Shown here one piece after another: positions 1 to 10,391 of a stretch of 64,000 nucleotides of DNA. The notes under the pieces are model-generated. The model had not been told where the DNA came from. It did no database searches and saw nothing but the letters and a program-made list of their open reading frames with translations. Both the position numbers and the translations under genes were made by a program. This DNA is from Janthinobacterium lividum (GTDB lineage Bacteria > Pseudomonadota > Gammaproteobacteria > Burkholderiales > Burkholderiaceae_D). The stretch spans positions 5,456,001 to 5,520,000 of the forward strand of contig NZ_CP075583.1 of NCBI RefSeq assembly GCF_023509035.1, in the 5' to 3' direction. Positions within the stretch are counted from its first letter, which is position 1; each line of letters starts with the position of its first letter.

Positions 1-2647
1 CCAGTTCTCGCGCCAGGCCCGCATCCTGCGTGCGGCCCACTTCTTCCGATTGCAGCCAGCCTTTCTTCGCCTCGGCCAATTCCTCTTGCGTAAAGCCGTC
101 GGCCAGCACCTTGGCGATTTCCTCGCGCAGGGCCGCTTCCACCTTGACCGTGTTTTGCGGCGCGCTGATGGCATACGCCATCCAGTAACCGGCCGGTTCG
201 CGCGACGGCACCGTCACTTGCGAGCCGACGCCGTACGACAAGCCTTCCTTCTGGCGGATGCGGTCGGCCAGGCGGCTGCGCAAGGCACCGCCACCGAGCA
301 TGTGATTGGCGATCAGCAAGGCCGGATAGCTGGCGGCGTCATCCTTGAGGGGAATCGGCTGGATGGCGAACAGCACGCTATTCGCCTTGTCCGGCGTTTC
401 CAGCGTGACTTTCTCGCCGCTGACAGGCTTGACGGCATCGGCAATGCGCACATACGGCTGCTGCGCCTTCCAGCTGCCGTACAGGCTGGCCACTTGCGCC
501 TTCAGGGCGGCCGGGTCGAAGTCGCCCACGGCAGCGAAAGTCGCGTTCGACGCGCCGTAGTAGGCGCCATGGAAGGCTTTCACGTCAGCCACCTGGATGG
601 CTTTCCATTGCGCCAGTTCGGCCGGCAAGGTGGCCACGTGGCGCACATGGCCTTCCGGCGTGGCGTCGAGCAGGCGGCGGAAGGCATTCACGGCCAGTGG
701 CTGTGGTTCAGGCAATTCCTGCTCCGCGCGGCCCACGCGCTCGCGCTGCAATTCCAGGAATTCCGTTTCGTTCAGGGCCGGCTTTTGCAGCACTTGCGCC
801 AGCAAGTCCATGGCGGCCGGCAAGTTCTCGCGCTTGCCCGTCAGCATGGCGGTAACGCCTTCGGCGCTGCCCGTGATGGCTACCTGCATGCCCAGCTGGT
901 CGAACTTGTCCTTCACTTCCTGGCGCGACAGTTTATCCGTGCCGCGCGACAGCAGATTGGCCGTGTAGCTGCCAACAAACGACTTGCCGCGCAAGCTCTC
1001 TTCGCTGCCGATCTGCAATTTCAGCACGACGCTGACGGTGCTGCCCTTGGTTTTCTTCGGCAGCAAGGCGCCTTTCAAGCCGTTCGGCAAAGTGAAGCGC
1101 GTGGTGCGCGCCTCGATATTGTCGGGGCTGGGGTCGAACGCTTCGCCCTGCGCCACGACGGCGCGGCCCGTGTAGCCGGCCAGTTGCGGCGCCACGTCGG
1201 CGTAGGCCGGCACGACGGTGCGGTCCGGCGCATCGGTGGGGATGAAACGGCCCAGGGTGCGGTTCGAGCTCTTCAGGTACTTCTCGGCCGCCGCCTGGAC
1301 CTGCGCCGTCGTCAATTTGTCGAGCTGGTCACGCTGCAGGAAGAACAAACGCCAGTCGCCGGCCGCCAAGGACTCCGTCAGGGCGATCGTCATGCGCGCC
1401 GTGTTCGAGGTGATCAGTTCCACCTGCTTGTTCAGCTGCTGTTTGACACGCGCCACTTCCGCATCTGTGATGGGCTGCGATTTCAGCTCTTCCAGCACTT
1501 TCAGCATGGCCGCTTGCGCCGCATCGAGGTTGCCATCGACGGGCACCAGCGCGCCAAACAGGTTGTAGCCCGGCTCCAGATTGCTCACCGAGTTGTATTC
1601 GATCTTGCTGGCCAGCTTGGTTTCCACCAGCGCCTTGTGCAGGCGGCCGGCGGGCGCGTCCGTCAGCACGTGGCCCAGCACCTCGATGGCGACGGCGTCC
1701 GGGTTGCCGGACGGCGCCACGTGATAGCCAGCGCCAACGAACTGCGTGCCGCCGCTGCGGCGCACCGTCACGGCGCGCTCGCCATCCTGCACGGGTTCGG
1801 CCGTATAGGTCGGTTCGATCACGCGCGTGGGTTTCGGAATCTTGCCAAACAGATCATTGATCTGCTTCAAGACCTTGGCTTCGTCGAAGCGGCCCGCCAC
1901 CATCAGTACGGCGTTATCTGGCTGATAATATTTATGGTAAAACGCGCGCAAGCGGGGAATATTCACTTGCTCGATGTCGGAGCGGGCGCCGATGGTCGAC
2001 TTGCCATAGTTGTGCCAATCGTAGGCGATGGCCTGGATGCGTTCGCTCGTCACGCCGATCGGGTCGCTCTCGCCCATCTCGAACTCGTTGCGCACGACGG
2101 TCATCTCGCCCTTCTGCGTCTTCGGATTCCACAGGTCGTTCTGGTCGATGGCGGCGTTCACCATGCGGTCCGCTTCCATGGCCAGCATCTGGCGCAGGTT
2201 GTCGTCGTTGGCGGGAAAGGTGGCGTAGTAATTGGTACGGTCGTACCAGGTGGTGCCGTTGAACTGGGCGCCCGTCGAGTTCAGGATCTCGACCGGGGTT
2301 TTCGTGCCCTTCTTGACGCCGAAGTTGGCGCTGGGCTTGAACAGCAAGTGCTCGAGCAAGTGGGCCATGCCTGTTTCGCCATAGTTTTCATGGCGCGAAC
2401 CGACCAGGTAGACAATGTTGGTGGTCAGGGTCGGCTTGCTGGCATCGGGAAACAGCAGCACGCGCAAGCCATTGGCCAGGCGGTATTCGGTGATGCCTTC
2501 GACGGACGTCACTTTGACGGCGGCGCCGCGGTTCGGTGCAGCCTTGCCGGTTTTCTGGGTCGGCGCGGCGTCTACCGGGGTGGCGGCCAGGATGAACGAC
2601 GGCGAAAGGATGCCGGCGGCAAACAGGAGGGCGGTAATTGGTTTCAA
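1..2647 (-). CDS. M16 family zinc metallopeptidase (pitrilysin/insulinase-like), 3' end outside window
   Basis: The protein is a secreted or periplasmic M16 peptidase that degrades peptides with a zinc ion held by an inverted HxxEH motif. That motif is visible as HLLEH at residues 96-100, after a signal peptide (about residues 1-21). The two-lobe M16 architecture is present: an N-terminal catalytic half and, from about residue 500, the inactive M16_C-like half. Translation begins at TTG (2645-2647), with AGGA seven bases upstream and an in-frame TAG a few codons further up, so no longer start is possible. About 882 codons are visible, and the C-terminus lies left of the window. A long open frame on the opposite strand is only its shadow. 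The family is certain; the substrate is unknown. Confidence 0.93.
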   Translation of the reverse strand, partial: MKPITALLFAAGILSPSFILAATPVDAAPTQKTGKAAPNRGAAVKVTSVEGITEYRLANGLRVLLFPDASKPTLTTNIVYLVGSRHENYGETGMAHLLEHLLFKPSANFGVKKGTKTPVEILNSTGAQFNGTTWYDRTNYYATFPANDDNLRQMLAMEADRMVNAAIDQNDLWNPKTQKGEMTVVRNEFEMGESDPIGVTSERIQAIAYDWHNYGKSTIGARSDIEQVNIPRLRAFYHKYYQPDNAVLMVAGRFDEAKVLKQINDLFGKIPKPTRVIEPTYTAEPVQDGERAVTVRRSGGTQFVGAGYHVAPSGNPDAVAIEVLGHVLTDAPAGRLHKALVETKLASKIEYNSVSNLEPGYNLFGALVPVDGNLDAAQAAMLKVLEELKSQPITDAEVARVKQQLNKQVELITSNTARMTIALTESLAAGDWRLFFLQRDQLDKLTTAQVQAAAEKYLKSSNRTLGRFIPTDAPDRTVVPAYADVAPQLAGYTGRAVVAQGEAFDPSPDNIEARTTRFTLPNGLKGALLPKKTKGSTVSVVLKLQIGSEESLRGKSFVGSYTANLLSRGTDKLSRQEVKDKFDQLGMQVAITGSAEGVTAMLTGKRENLPAAMDLLAQVLQKPALNETEFLELQRERVGRAEQELPEPQPLAVNAFRRLLDATPEGHVRHVATLPAELAQWKAIQVADVKAFHGAYYGASNATFAAVGDFDPAALKAQVASLYGSWKAQQPYVRIADAVKPVSGEKVTLETPDKANSVLFAIQPIPLKDDAASYPALLIANHMLGGGALRSRLADRIRQKEGLSYGVGSQVTVPSREPAGYWMAYAISAPQNTVKVEAALREEIAKVLADGFTQEELAEAKKGWLQSEEVGRTQDAGLAREL

Positions 2648-2872
2648 GTCGGAGTCCTGGTAACACTACGTTTAAAGATGCACAGGCGAAAGATACGCAA
2701 GCGCAATGCGATACAAACGCAAACATTGCCATAGGCCCGCGCTGCGTCTTCGCCGCCCAGGGAAATTATTGCTCTCACAATTTACGTCATGCTTATCACT
2801 TACGCAAGTCCTGTCATCGAGCTGTTATGTGCCCGTGTTATACTCCATGGTTCCAGAACTATCTGCCTGTAT

Positions 2873-3214
2873 ATGAGACGAGCTCTCGTCCTGCTCTGCC
2901 TTTTTGTTTTCATCGCATTACCCCAGGCGTTCGCCAGCATGGCCTACGCCAGCCCTTCCCCATTCCAGCATGCAATCGCGGCCGGCACAACAGCCACGCC
3001 CGCCTTCAGCATCGATTGTGCCGACGCCAGCTTCCATGCGGGCCTGCCTGGCGACAGCTGCGATAGCGAAGAATGCGACAACGACCCCATCACGCTGTAC
3101 CCGACCTCGCGCCAGGCCGCGCCGTTTTGCGCCATCATTTGGCAAGCGGGACCGGGCGCACTTGCCGAAGCGGACGTGCGGCTGGCCACCCGGCCGCCGC
3201 GCGTCCGCCTCTGA
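2873..3214 (+). CDS. Small secreted protein of unknown function
   Basis: This is a 113-aa reading frame. I chose the ATG that begins MRRALVLLCLFVF because it opens directly into a clear signal peptide ending near residue 22 (QAFA-SM). A longer frame reaching back to 2789 is possible but would bury the signal sequence. The mature part has four cysteines (CADAS, DSCDSEEC and PFC), suggesting disulfides in the periplasm. It lies divergently from the M16 peptidase and 82 bases before the TerC-family gene. I do not recognise a family. Codon use is typical of the neighbours. Confidence 0.55.
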   Translation: MRRALVLLCLFVFIALPQAFASMAYASPSPFQHAIAAGTTATPAFSIDCADASFHAGLPGDSCDSEECDNDPITLYPTSRQAAPFCAIIWQAGPGALAEADVRLATRPPRVRL

Positions 3215-3296
3215 ACACATGCATGCAGCACCCACGCGCCTGGGGCTTTAGCCGCCAGGTACGCTTTACACTGATCGACTTTACAAGGTTACACAC

Positions 3297-4844
3297 ATGG
3301 AATGGTTATTTGACCCGACAATCTGGGTCGGCCTGCTGACGCTGGTCGTACTGGAAATCGTACTGGGTATCGACAACCTGATCTTCATCGCCATCCTGGC
3401 CGAAAAACTGCCGCCGCACCAGCGCGACAAGGCGCGCGTGCTGGGCCTGACCCTGGCACTCGTCATGCGCCTGGGCCTGCTTTCCCTGATTTCCTGGCTG
3501 GTCACGCTGACCACGCCATTGTTTTCCCTATGGACATTCTCGTTTTCAGGACGCGACCTGATCCTGCTGATCGGCGGCCTGTTCCTGCTGTTCAAGGCCA
3601 CCACCGAGCTGCACGAACGCCTCGAAGGCGTCACGCACGCCCAGACAGGCCCGAAAGTCTACGCCGGCTTCGGCCTCGTGGTGGCGCAGATCGTCGTGCT
3701 CGACGCCGTCTTTTCGCTCGACGCCGTCATCACGGCCGTCGGCATGGTGGACAACCTGTACGTGATGATGGCGGCCGTCGTCATTTCCATCGTCGTCATG
3801 ATGCTCGCGTCAAAAGTGCTGACGCGCTTCGTCAACGCCCACCCCACCGTTGTCGTGCTGTGCCTGAGCTTCTTGTTGATGATCGGCCTGTCGCTGGTGG
3901 CCGAGGGCCTGGGCTTCCACATTCCGAAAGGGTATTTGTACGCCGCTATCGGTTTCTCGATCGTCATCGAGTTCTTCAATCAGCTGGCGCGCCGCAACTT
4001 CCTCAAGCTGCAGTCGAACGCGCCGCTGCGCGACCGCACGGCGCAAGCCGTCCTGAGTCTGCTGGGCGGGCGCAAGGGCCGCGAAGCCGTGGAAGAGCAC
4101 GAAGTCAAGGAAGCGCTCGACCCGTCCGCCTTCGGCGTGGAAGAGCGCAACATGGTCAGCGGCGTGCTGACCCTGGCCGAACGCTCGATCCGCTCCGTGA
4201 TGACGCCGCGCGGCGACGTCTCGTGGGTCAACCTGAACGACAGCAGCGAGAAGATGCTGCAATTGCTGCGCGACACGCCGCACAGCATGATTCCTGTCTG
4301 TAATGATGACCTGGACAACGTGGTCGGCATCGCGCGCAGCAAGGACCTCATCGAGGACCTGGTGTCGCGCGGCAAGATCGACCCGGACAGCATGCGCGAA
4401 GCTGTCGTCGTGCCGGAAGCGGCCGGCGTGCTGAAAGCCATGGAAACCCTGAAGCGCTCGCGCGGCCAGCTGGTGCTGGTGGTCGACGAGTTCGGCACCG
4501 TGCAAGGCGTGCTCACGCCGATCGACATCCTCGAAGCCATCGCCGGCGAATTCCCCGACGAGGACGAGCAGCCCGACGTGGAAGTGCTGGGCCCCGGCCA
4601 CTGGCGTATCGACGGCGCGACGGACCTGCATTATCTGGAACAGGTGTTCGAGACGGAAACCCTGGTCAGCGAAGATGGCGAGTACAACTCGCTGGCCGGC
4701 TTCCTGCTGGCGCATTTTGAAAACATGCCGGCCGTGGGCGAAGTGCTGGAACTCGATGATTTGCGCTATGAAATCGTCGAGGCCGACGAGCGCCGCATCG
4801 CCTGCGTGGACGTGCGCCGCATCGAGCCCGATCACAGTTTGTAA
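3297..4844 (+). CDS. yoaE: TerC-family integral membrane protein with CBS pair and CorC/HlyC domain (YoaE type)
   Basis: The protein is 515 aa, the usual size for E. coli YoaE and its relatives. Residues 1 to about 235 form a TerC-like bundle of seven or so membrane helices, with acidic motifs of the EIVLGIDNL and [11 protein letters not shown] type that are typical of metal-linked TerC proteins. Around residues 290-425 there is a CBS-domain pair ([25 protein letters not shown]), followed by a C-terminal CorC/HlyC transporter-associated domain (residues about 440-510). It is an inner-membrane protein; a role in metal or envelope homeostasis is inferred from the TerC family. A second TerC homologue (Alx type) lies at 22.4 kb and is not its duplicate, because it lacks the CBS and CorC parts. 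Confidence 0.93.
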   Translation: MEWLFDPTIWVGLLTLVVLEIVLGIDNLIFIAILAEKLPPHQRDKARVLGLTLALVMRLGLLSLISWLVTLTTPLFSLWTFSFSGRDLILLIGGLFLLFKATTELHERLEGVTHAQTGPKVYAGFGLVVAQIVVLDAVFSLDAVITAVGMVDNLYVMMAAVVISIVVMMLASKVLTRFVNAHPTVVVLCLSFLLMIGLSLVAEGLGFHIPKGYLYAAIGFSIVIEFFNQLARRNFLKLQSNAPLRDRTAQAVLSLLGGRKGREAVEEHEVKEALDPSAFGVEERNMVSGVLTLAERSIRSVMTPRGDVSWVNLNDSSEKMLQLLRDTPHSMIPVCNDDLDNVVGIARSKDLIEDLVSRGKIDPDSMREAVVVPEAAGVLKAMETLKRSRGQLVLVVDEFGTVQGVLTPIDILEAIAGEFPDEDEQPDVEVLGPGHWRIDGATDLHYLEQVFETETLVSEDGEYNSLAGFLLAHFENMPAVGEVLELDDLRYEIVEADERRIACVDVRRIEPDHSL

Positions 4845-4911
4845 CACAATGGCAAGCGTGCCACGCTTGCCATGCCGTATGCTGGGGTCTGCCCATACCG
4901 GAGACCCCACG

Positions 4912-5478
4912 ATGAAACCATCCCTGCTACGCCTGACCCTGCTGGCTTGCGCCGCCCTTGGCGCCCAGGCCAACGCCCAGAGCACCACCATCAAGCCTGG
5001 CCTGTGGCAAGTCGACAGCACGATGGCGTCGCCGGACGCCGCCACCGACAACGCCATGTCCATGGTGCTGCAGCAACTGGGCAATCTTCCCCCAGATCAA
5101 CGCAAGCAACTGGAAAGCATGGCTGCCAGCCGCGGCATGGCCATGCCCACCGTGGGCGCCGACGGCGCCGTGCGCGTGAAAGCGTGCGTGACGCCGGAGA
5201 TGGCGGCGCGCAAGCAGATTCCCACGGGCCAGCCCGGCGATTGCACATCGAAGAACAGAGACATCGCGGGCGGCATGCAGGTGTCATTTACCTGCGCGAA
5301 CCCGAAATCGAGCGGCGAAGGCAAGGTACTGTTTTCCGGCGACCAGGCATTCAGCATGCAACTGGCGGTGACGACCAGCGCGCGCGGCACGCCGGAACAG
5401 GTGAATGTGACGAGCAACGGCAAGTGGCTGGGAGCAACGTGCCCTGCCCCGTCAACGGCGACGGCTCAGAAGCCGTGA
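4912..5478 (+). CDS. DUF3617 domain periplasmic protein
   Basis: A 188-aa protein with a signal peptide cleaved near residue 23 (AQANA-QS). Next comes the motif TTIKPGLWQVDS, the hallmark opening of DUF3617 proteins (TxxxGLWE/Q). Paired cysteines (VKACVTPE, GDCTSKN, VSFTCAN, GATCPAP) fit the disulfide pattern of the family. It follows the TerC gene by 67 bases and may share its transcript. Its last 13 bases overlap the 3' end of the porin gene on the other strand. The molecular function of DUF3617 is not established. Confidence 0.85.
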   Translation: MKPSLLRLTLLACAALGAQANAQSTTIKPGLWQVDSTMASPDAATDNAMSMVLQQLGNLPPDQRKQLESMAASRGMAMPTVGADGAVRVKACVTPEMAARKQIPTGQPGDCTSKNRDIAGGMQVSFTCANPKSSGEGKVLFSGDQAFSMQLAVTTSARGTPEQVNVTSNGKWLGATCPAPSTATAQKP

Positions 5479-6575
5479 CGGAAGCCAAGATTAAAAGCTG
5501 CGTCGCCGCGTCCAGCATCGCTGGCATTGCCCACCGTGTAGCGGGCGCCGTTCTTGTTGTGGATCTTCGCGTAGGACGCGTAGAAATCGCTGCGCTTTGA
5601 CAAGGAATACGTGAGGCCGACGGCCACCTGGGTGGCGTCGCGGTTGGCCAGGTCGCGGTCATCCTTGTGTACCCAAGAGGCCAGCAGCTTGAAGCCGCCC
5701 ACGGGCACGGACACGCCCAGCAAGGTATCGCGGCTGTCCGAAGACGACATCGACAGGGCCAGTGAGCCGTACGCATTGTTCGGGTCCCACGGCGAGCTGC
5801 CATAGCCCTTGTTCACGCCCACGGCGGCAAAGGCGGTGGCCACTTTCAGGTCGATATTCGCCGCGATCAGGGTGTTGCGCGACGACATGTCGATGGCGGG
5901 CAAGGTGCCGCTGGCCAGGATGAAGTTGTTCTTGCGCTGGTGCGACACGCTGACATTCACGGCGCCGGCCGAATAGCCGAGGGTAGCGCCATAGGCGCGG
6001 TTGTTGGCGTTGCTGTACGGCGACTCGCCAAAGCTGTAGATGGCGCTGGCGGACACGCCACGCAAGGCGGGCGTCGCGTATTTGACGGTATTGTCGTAGC
6101 GTTTCACGCTGTAGCCGGCCAGGTTGCTGGCGCTGCCGGCCATGCCGCCCTTGAACGGGTCAGCCACGTCGGTCAGGGTCAGGTATTGCAGGTTGTACTG
6201 GCGCCCCAGGGTCAGCGCGCCCAGGCGGCTGTCGAGGCCCACGTAGGCCTGGCGGCCGAACAAACGCCCATCTTCCGACTGGCCTGTGTCGTTCTGCACG
6301 CCCGCTTCCAGGGTAAATACGGCGGACACCTCATTGCCCAGCGCCTCGCGGCCCTGCAGCCCCAGGCGCGAGCCGGATGCCACGCCGCCGGACACCTTGG
6401 CGCCGGCGCAACTGACGGCACAGCCCCGTTCGGTGACGATGCCCGCGTCGAGCACGCCGTACACGGCAACGTTACTGGATGCGGCACTGCCCGCGCCATC
6501 GGCAGCCTGGGCCGTCGCGCCCAGCGCAAATGGCCCCACCCCTATCACAGCAAGCGCAAAATACGAGGTCTTCAT
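5466..6575 (-). CDS. Gram-negative outer-membrane porin
   Basis: The 369-aa protein begins with a signal peptide (cleavage near AQAAD, residue 25). It continues with the betaproteobacterial porin start SNVAVYGVLDAGIVTE and the motif SRLGLQGREALGNEVSAVFTLEAG, and ends in GFRHGF. The terminal phenylalanine is the BAM-recognition signature of outer-membrane barrels. It should form a trimeric 16-strand diffusion pore. The loop-3 region (SLAGYSVKRYDNTVKY type) is also present. The gene stands alone, convergent with the DUF3617 gene. A cysteine pair near residues 52-56 (GCAVSC) is slightly unusual for this family. Confidence 0.95.
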   Translation of the reverse strand: MKTSYFALAVIGVGPFALGATAQAADGAGSAASSNVAVYGVLDAGIVTERGCAVSCAGAKVSGGVASGSRLGLQGREALGNEVSAVFTLEAGVQNDTGQSEDGRLFGRQAYVGLDSRLGALTLGRQYNLQYLTLTDVADPFKGGMAGSASNLAGYSVKRYDNTVKYATPALRGVSASAIYSFGESPYSNANNRAYGATLGYSAGAVNVSVSHQRKNNFILASGTLPAIDMSSRNTLIAANIDLKVATAFAAVGVNKGYGSSPWDPNNAYGSLALSMSSSDSRDTLLGVSVPVGGFKLLASWVHKDDRDLANRDATQVAVGLTYSLSKRSDFYASYAKIHNKNGARYTVGNASDAGRGDAAFNLGFRHGF

Positions 6576-6825
6576 GACAAATATCTCGGTGACGTGAATT
6601 GAAACTTCCCGGTATTGATCAGGACATGCGCTGTGTGTCTGATCTTAGTGTTACCTTATCCCCGCTTTTTGTCCAGCCATCCGTGCGTTATACAACAGAA
6701 ACGTCAGCTTACCCCCGGGAAAGAGTCGCGCACTGACAACACGCAAGCGTGACCATGATTAGGCACTTGCGGCAAAATGGCGTTCAATGCAGGCCCTGTC
6801 GTAACGCAATGTTCGGTGGCGAACG

Positions 6826-9003
6826 TTGCGCGATTTGATGCAGGCGGTACACTACTGGTTTTACCGACAGCGGCTCGCCCGTTTTTTCTGCATGCTAGCT
6901 ATCCTCGAACGCATTGACCCGAACTCCAGCAATATCGACTTGCTGGTGGAATTATTCAACTCACTGCGTCCCAAGCGCTCCCACGACAGCGCTACCGCGA
7001 TTGCCAACGTGCGCACCCTGCGCCAGCTTCTCAAAGGTAACCCCGCGCAAGCGCGCGCCCTGCACGAATACGTGCTGCGCGTGCTGGCCGCGCGCCGCCA
7101 CGCCAGCTTGTACACGGACATCGGCGTGCTGTCGAACAGCGGTTTCTTCACGGAATTGAAACGCCGCATCGCCTACCGCATGCTGCCGCCCGCCCTGGGC
7201 GACGAATACCTGAACGACGCGCTCGACCAGGTGCTGTACCTGAAAACCGATTATTTGTGGATCAGCAACGTGCCCGCCACGGACTGGCTGGAACTGTTCG
7301 ACGTGCTCACCAGCGACGAGATCGAACTGGCCGTCGGCGACGGCAATATCATGCTGCCCGGCATGCTCGACGCCATCCGCACCCTCTCCTATCGCGTCTG
7401 CGCCATGGGCCTGGAACCGGAACTGACGCGTTTCCACAGTGAAATCGAAGTGTTCCAGTCGCCGTTCATGGTGCAGAACACGGAAGTGAACGCCTACCTG
7501 GACGCCTACACGAATTTGCTGCAAGGCGACATCGAGCACATCGAAGATGCGCGCCACTTGCTGGTGATGCTGGACCAGTGCGACGCCGTCATCGCCAAGA
7601 TCCGCAAGAAAGCGTTGTACCAGGGCACCAGCATTCCCCTCACGTATTTATTGGTGGCGCTGGCGCAAAGCATCGACCGCCTGCGCAAGCTGCTGTTCCT
7701 GGTCGACACGAGCGGCGAACTGCCCAGCTCGGCGAACGTGGATATCGCCGCCATCACGGTGGACGCCACGCAAGACTTGCTGCACCCGCAGCCCGTCAGC
7801 CGCCGCCGCGCGGGCGCCGTCGCACTGGCGCTGGAACTGATACGCGCGCACAACCACAAGTACAAGGTCAGCGACCTGTTTTCCGACAATATCAACTTGC
7901 TGGCACGCAATGTGACGGAAAACGCCAGCCGCACGGGCGAACACTACATCGCGGAAAGCCGGCGCGAGATGGGCGCCATGTTCCTCTCGTCCGCGGGCGC
8001 GGGCGTGATCATCGGCTTCATGGCCCTGTTCAAGATATTGATGTCGTATTTGCGCTCGGCGCCGCTGGTCGAAGCCTTCATGTTCAGCATGAATTACTCG
8101 ATCGGCTTCATGTTCATCCACTTGCTGCACTTCACGGTGGCCACCAAGCAGCCGGCCATGACGGCCTCGCGCATCGCCGCCGGCCTGCACAGCAAGGATG
8201 GCCGGAATATCGACCTCGACAGCATGGCGGAACTGATCAACAAGGTCTTCCGCACGCAAAACATGGCCGTGCTGGGCAACCTGGCGACAGCCATCCCCAC
8301 GGCCTGGCTGATCGCGCTGGGCTACAAGGCCATTACCGGGCACAACCTGGTAACGCCCGAGAAGGCCATGCATTTGCTGCACGATATCGACCCCATCGGC
8401 AGCCCCGCCATCTTCTATGCCATGATCGCCGGCGTGTGCCTGTTCGTGGCCGGCCTGATTTCGGGCTACTATGACAATCAGGCCCTGTACACGCGCTGGG
8501 CGCAGCGCATCGCGCAATTGCGCGGCCTGGGCAAAGTGATCGGCCAGGAGCGGCTGCAGCGGCTGGGCCTGTATTTGGAAAACAACCTGGGCGGACTGAT
8601 GGGTAACTTCTATTTCGGTATCCTGCTCGGTTCCATCGGCACTCTGGGTTTCCTGATCGGCTTGCCCATCGATATCCGCCACATCACCTTCTCGGCCGCC
8701 AACTTTGCGACGGCCCTGGTGGGCCTGGACCACAACATGAGCTGGCAACTGGCCGTCAAGTCGCTGTCGGGCATCTTCGCCATCGGCACGGCCAACCTGC
8801 TGGTCAGCTTTGGCTTGGCCCTCTGGGTGGCGCTGCGTTCGCGCCAGGTGCGCTTCAAGCACGGCATGCAATTGTTGAAGATTCTGGGCAAGCGCTTCCT
8901 GAGGTCGCCCATCGTCTTCTTCTTCGGCTCGAAAAACCCGCCACCACTGGCACTGGCCGATGAGTCGGCAAACCTGTCACCCACCACCAAGGCTCAAAAA
9001 TGA
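6826..9003 (+). CDS. Gcr-type 'site-specific recombinase' membrane protein (PF10136-like)
   Basis: The 725-aa product resembles the PF10136 family, historically called site-specific recombinase Gcr after a Neisseria gene. The first ~370 residues are soluble and helical. The C-terminal half carries several hydrophobic segments (about residues 385-405, 418-437, 490-510, 540-560, 595-680), so it is an inner-membrane protein and the recombinase label is doubtful. The start is uncertain: TTG at 6826, ATG at 6838 and ATG at 6892 are all in frame, and none has a convincing ribosome-binding site. Its stop overlaps the start of the phospholipase-D lipoprotein gene by four bases (ATGA), which implies translational coupling. 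Confidence 0.82.
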   Translation: MRDLMQAVHYWFYRQRLARFFCMLAILERIDPNSSNIDLLVELFNSLRPKRSHDSATAIANVRTLRQLLKGNPAQARALHEYVLRVLAARRHASLYTDIGVLSNSGFFTELKRRIAYRMLPPALGDEYLNDALDQVLYLKTDYLWISNVPATDWLELFDVLTSDEIELAVGDGNIMLPGMLDAIRTLSYRVCAMGLEPELTRFHSEIEVFQSPFMVQNTEVNAYLDAYTNLLQGDIEHIEDARHLLVMLDQCDAVIAKIRKKALYQGTSIPLTYLLVALAQSIDRLRKLLFLVDTSGELPSSANVDIAAITVDATQDLLHPQPVSRRRAGAVALALELIRAHNHKYKVSDLFSDNINLLARNVTENASRTGEHYIAESRREMGAMFLSSAGAGVIIGFMALFKILMSYLRSAPLVEAFMFSMNYSIGFMFIHLLHFTVATKQPAMTASRIAAGLHSKDGRNIDLDSMAELINKVFRTQNMAVLGNLATAIPTAWLIALGYKAITGHNLVTPEKAMHLLHDIDPIGSPAIFYAMIAGVCLFVAGLISGYYDNQALYTRWAQRIAQLRGLGKVIGQERLQRLGLYLENNLGGLMGNFYFGILLGSIGTLGFLIGLPIDIRHITFSAANFATALVGLDHNMSWQLAVKSLSGIFAIGTANLLVSFGLALWVALRSRQVRFKHGMQLLKILGKRFLRSPIVFFFGSKNPPPLALADESANLSPTTKAQK

Positions 9004-10391
9004 CCGCTAGTCGCATGCAACCCTGCCTCACCGCCATACTGCTGTGCTGGACCCTGGCTGCATGCGCCTCGCTGCCCAATGTCAAGAATCTCAATACCAC
9101 CCTGGAACCGGTCGCCAAGCCCAATGTGATCACGGGCAAGGGCGCCTTGCTGAACGTCAACAGCCGGGCCGCCCTGCTCAACAAGCGCTGGGCCAAGTCC
9201 GGCATGGATCTGAAAACCCAGGCCGCGCTGGAAGAGGCGGCCACGGGCGTGCCTTTAATCAAGGGCAACAAAGTGACCCTGCTGTTTGACGGCCCGCAAA
9301 CCATGGCCGCCATGCTCCAGGCCATCAGCGAAGCGAAGAGCAGCATCAACCTGGAAACGTATATCTTCGACCAGGACCCGCTGGGCCTGAAGTTTGCCGA
9401 CATGCTCATCGAAAAGCAGCAATCGGGCGTAACGGTCAACGTCATCTACGACAGCGTGGGCACCATCGGCGTGCCGCAAGCCTTCTTTGACCGCATGCGT
9501 GCGGCCGGCGTGCACCTGGTGGCCTTCAACCCCGTCAATCCTGCCAAGCTCAAGGGCGACGACTGGAAGATCAACAACCGCGACCACCGCAAGGTGCTGA
9601 TCGTCGACGGCAAGACGGCGTTTACGGGCGGCGTCAATATCAGCGATACCTATGCGAAAAGCTCGCTGTTCCGTTCAAAATCGAAACCCACCGACAAGAA
9701 GGACGTGGGCTGGCGCGATACCCATGTGAAAGTGGAAGGCCCGGCCGTGGCCGCCTTCCAGTGGCTGTTCATCCGCACCTGGGCCCAGCAAGACCAGGCC
9801 GACTTGCCGGATGCCAATTATTTCCCGCCCCTGTCAGAAGTGGGCGACAAGCTGGTGCGCGTGGTGGCCAGCGAGCCGGACGGCGGCTTTGAAATCTACA
9901 AGGCTTACATCCTGGCCATCCAGGAAGCCAAGAAATCCATCCACATTACGTCCGCCTATTTCGTACCCGACCAGCAGACGGTCGACGCCTTGATCGCGGC
10001 CGCCAAGCGGGGCGTGGACGTGACCGTGGTGTTGCCCGGCGTGTCCGACAGCGGCCTCGTGTTCCATGCGGGCCACGCCCTGTACGACCAGCTGCTGGCC
10101 GGCGGCGTCCGCATCTTCCATTTGAAACTGGCCGTGCTGCACGCCAAGACGGCCGTCATCGACGGCGCCTGGTCGACCGTAGGCTCGACCAACATCGACA
10201 TGCGCAGCTTCCTGCATAACAGCGAGCTGAACGTGATCGTGCTGGGGGACAGCTTCGGCCGCGAAATGGAAAATGCCTTCCAGGAAGACTTGCGTGACTC
10301 GGAAGAAATTACCAGAGCAAAATGGGAAACGCGGCCCATCTCGGACCGCGTGAAGGAATGGGCGGCGCGCTTCATGAACTACTGGCTGTAA
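9000..10391 (+). CDS. Phospholipase D-family lipoprotein (cardiolipin synthase-like)
   Basis: The 463-aa protein has a lipobox LAAC (cysteine 22), predicting a membrane-anchored lipoprotein. It carries two HKD motifs of the phospholipase-D superfamily: HRKVLIVD (H196, K198, D203) and HAKTAVID (H381, K383, D388), each followed by a G-S/N pattern. Together they form one active site for phosphatidyl transfer, as in ClsA/ClsC cardiolipin synthases. The family also contains phosphodiesterases and nucleases, so the exact reaction is an inference. It is coupled to the upstream Gcr-type gene by an ATGA overlap. A 107-bp imperfect palindrome begins at its stop codon. Confidence 0.93.
   Translation: MTASRMQPCLTAILLCWTLAACASLPNVKNLNTTLEPVAKPNVITGKGALLNVNSRAALLNKRWAKSGMDLKTQAALEEAATGVPLIKGNKVTLLFDGPQTMAAMLQAISEAKSSINLETYIFDQDPLGLKFADMLIEKQQSGVTVNVIYDSVGTIGVPQAFFDRMRAAGVHLVAFNPVNPAKLKGDDWKINNRDHRKVLIVDGKTAFTGGVNISDTYAKSSLFRSKSKPTDKKDVGWRDTHVKVEGPAVAAFQWLFIRTWAQQDQADLPDANYFPPLSEVGDKLVRVVASEPDGGFEIYKAYILAIQEAKKSIHITSAYFVPDQQTVDALIAAAKRGVDVTVVLPGVSDSGLVFHAGHALYDQLLAGGVRIFHLKLAVLHAKTAVIDGAWSTVGSTNIDMRSFLHNSELNVIVLGDSFGREMENAFQEDLRDSEEITRAKWETRPISDRVKEWAARFMNYWL

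Noticed and set aside
50..2734. 894-codon open frame on the plus strand
   Set aside because: It is the antisense shadow of the M16 peptidase; its translation is rich in Arg/His/Gln with no domain, whereas the minus strand has the HLLEH motif and a signal peptide.
3810..5084. 424-codon open frame on the minus strand
   Set aside because: Shadow of the TerC/CBS gene, with the His/Gln/Arg-rich composition typical of antisense frames in this GC range.
7648..8871. 407-codon minus-strand frame inside the Gcr-type gene
   Set aside because: Antisense shadow without motifs or a ribosome-binding site.
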